Assembly: GCA_030641665.1 (NCBI GenBank)
Contig: DAOWHA010000057.1
Location: forward strand, 1 to 13,631
DNA from: JAGLTA01 sp023142625
GTDB lineage: Bacteria; Patescibacteriota; Patescibacteriia; JAACEG01
Length of the DNA: 13,631 nt
Reading direction: 5' to 3'
Shown here: positions 12,676 through 13,631 of the stretch, piece after piece
Layout: each line of letters starts with the position of its first letter
Position numbering within the stretch: the stretch's first letter is position 1
The notes under the pieces: model-generated
Told to the model about the DNA's origin: nothing
What the model saw: the letters and a program-made list of their open reading frames with translations, nothing else
Database searches by the model: none
Made by a program: the position numbers and the translations under genes

Positions 12676-13575
12676 ATGAGTAAAACTAAACAAAAACTAA
12701 CAAATCAAGCGTTGTCCCCTGGGCATCGCGCTTGCGCTGGGTGCGGGCAGGCGATTGCCGCGCGCTTGGCGCTTGAGGCCGCAGGGCCAGACACGATAGT
12801 CTCCAACGCCACTGGCTGCTTAGAAGTGACCACGACCCCTTATCCTGAAACCGCGTGGGGGATGCCATGGATACATTCGCTTTTTGAAAACGCGTCAGCG
12901 GTCGCTTCTGGAATTTCCGCAGGATTGAAACAAAAAAGGATGGATAAAAAAATAAAAATTATCGCTCAAGGCGGCGACGGCGCAAGTTATGATATCGGCT
13001 TCGGGCTGATTTCAGGAATGTGGGAAAGGGGCGAGGATATTCTCTATATCTGCTATGATAATGAAGCGTATATGAACACAGGCGTGCAGGCGTCTGGGGC
13101 AACCCCTTATGGCGCGCATACCACGACCAGCCCTGCGGGAGAGCAGTCGTTCGGCTCGTCTTTCCGCAAAAAAAATATGCCTGCGATTGCTATGGCGCAT
13201 CGCGTCGCTTATGTCGCGACCGCAACAGTCGGATATCCTATGGATATAAAAAATAAGATTAAAAAAGCGCTGTCTTTTACTGGCCCGAAATATGTGCAAA
13301 TTTTAGTCCCTTGCGTCCCCGGATGGGGGATTGACCCGAAAGACACGGTTAAAATCGGAAAATTGGCGCATCAAACAGGGCTTTGGCCTGTATTTGAAGC
13401 TGAAAATGGGAAAATCACAAAGGTTATGCCTTGTCCTCAAAAACGCCCGTTAGTTGAAGAATATCTTAAATTGCAAAAAAGGTTTAAACACCTTTTTAAA
13501 AACGAAAACGGGCAAACTGAAATTAAAAAAATTCAAGGGATAGCTGACGAGAATGTAAAAAATATAAAATTATGA
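12676..13575 (+). CDS. porB: pyruvate (2-oxoacid):ferredoxin oxidoreductase, beta subunit
   Basis: A 299-aa TPP-binding subunit. The N-terminal HRACAGCGQ (Cys20, Cys23), NATGCLEV (Cys48) and LVPCVPGW (Cys213) give the four cysteines that bind a [4Fe-4S] cluster in PorB. The TPP motif runs from GDGASYDIG (100-108) to DNEAYMNTG (128-136). The enzyme oxidatively decarboxylates pyruvate with CoA to acetyl-CoA and passes electrons to ferredoxin. Length and motifs fit PorB of the multi-subunit type; 2-oxoisovalerate or another oxoacid as substrate is less likely but possible. The alpha/gamma/delta subunits are not in the window. The gene follows the MazG protein by 5 nt and overlaps the next start by ATGA. 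It is clearly richer in GC than the MazG gene. Confidence 0.92.
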   Translation: MSKTKQKLTNQALSPGHRACAGCGQAIAARLALEAAGPDTIVSNATGCLEVTTTPYPETAWGMPWIHSLFENASAVASGISAGLKQKRMDKKIKIIAQGGDGASYDIGFGLISGMWERGEDILYICYDNEAYMNTGVQASGATPYGAHTTTSPAGEQSFGSSFRKKNMPAIAMAHRVAYVATATVGYPMDIKNKIKKALSFTGPKYVQILVPCVPGWGIDPKDTVKIGKLAHQTGLWPVFEAENGKITKVMPCPQKRPLVEEYLKLQKRFKHLFKNENGQTEIKKIQGIADENVKNIKL

Positions 13576-13631
13576 ATATGCAACAACCTAAAAAAAACAA
13601 ATTTTGGAAAACTTTTTTTATTTTTAATTTA
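13572..13631 (+). CDS. start of a further gene, cut by the window edge (20 codons)
   Basis: ATG 13572 overlaps the porB stop as ATGA, a classic translational-coupling arrangement. The visible product, MNMQQPKKNKFWKTFFIFNL, has a basic start followed by the beginning of a hydrophobic segment, so an N-terminally anchored membrane protein is likely. The function cannot be judged. Confidence 0.55.
   Translation, partial: MNMQQPKKNKFWKTFFIFNL

Noticed and set aside
13012..13299. Minus-strand ORF of 95 codons
   Set aside because: It is a shadow of the GC-richer porB gene, with no family features.
12670..13575. UGA recoded to glycine, as in some CPR lineages
   Set aside because: TGA ends porB exactly at an ATGA overlap with the next gene, and ends the 60-aa ORF at 10721 before hairpins. 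Glycine sites use GGN.

Overview
The window is AT-rich bacterial chromosome. Its gene content is consistent with a Patescibacteria/CPR-type genome: a short Rel without an ACT domain, a Wzx-type flippase, a Cys-rich MazG protein beside a pyruvate:ferredoxin oxidoreductase beta subunit, a TrmB-like regulator, few Shine-Dalgarno sites and a tRNA without encoded CCA. This placement is inference from gene style; no marker gene fixes the phylum. UGA works as a stop (end of porB, end of the 10539-10721 ORF), so the UGA-glycine code of Gracilibacteria does not apply.

Layout. 1-1451 (-): CrtI-like FAD oxidoreductase, cut by the window edge, with a good sigma70 promoter. 1882-2172 (-): small membrane protein with its own terminator. 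2323-2510: nested inverted-repeat element. 2650-5702 (+): TrmB-family regulator (apparently leaderless), histidine phosphatase and CCA-adding tRNA nucleotidyltransferase. This stretch and its 3' flank hold eight copies of one GC-rich palindrome, four of them inside the nucleotidyltransferase coding sequence. A palindrome-based bidirectional terminator (5746-5781) separates it from the convergent genes 5912-6403 (-, deoxycytidylate deaminase family) and 6622-8073 (-, Rel). tRNA-Gly(UCC) lies just upstream of rel. Two copies of an 88-bp direct repeat lie 3' of the deaminase and of rel.

8247-11004: a Wzx-like flippase (9039-10469, -) is bracketed by two diverged copies of one cassette (promoter region, strong SD, ~60-aa ORF, terminator with compensatory changes), each followed by a long GC-rich inverted-repeat element. 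11043-11600 (-): elongation factor P, with a third member of that element family directly upstream of its start. 11802-11835: perfect 34-bp palindrome. 11948-13631 (+): a likely operon of Cys-rich MazG protein, porB and the first 20 codons of a further gene joined by an ATGA overlap.

The main points of interest are the all-frame-open palindrome family and its in-frame array in the tRNA nucleotidyltransferase, the duplicated small-ORF/RNA cassette, and the zinc-finger-like MazG protein next to PorB.
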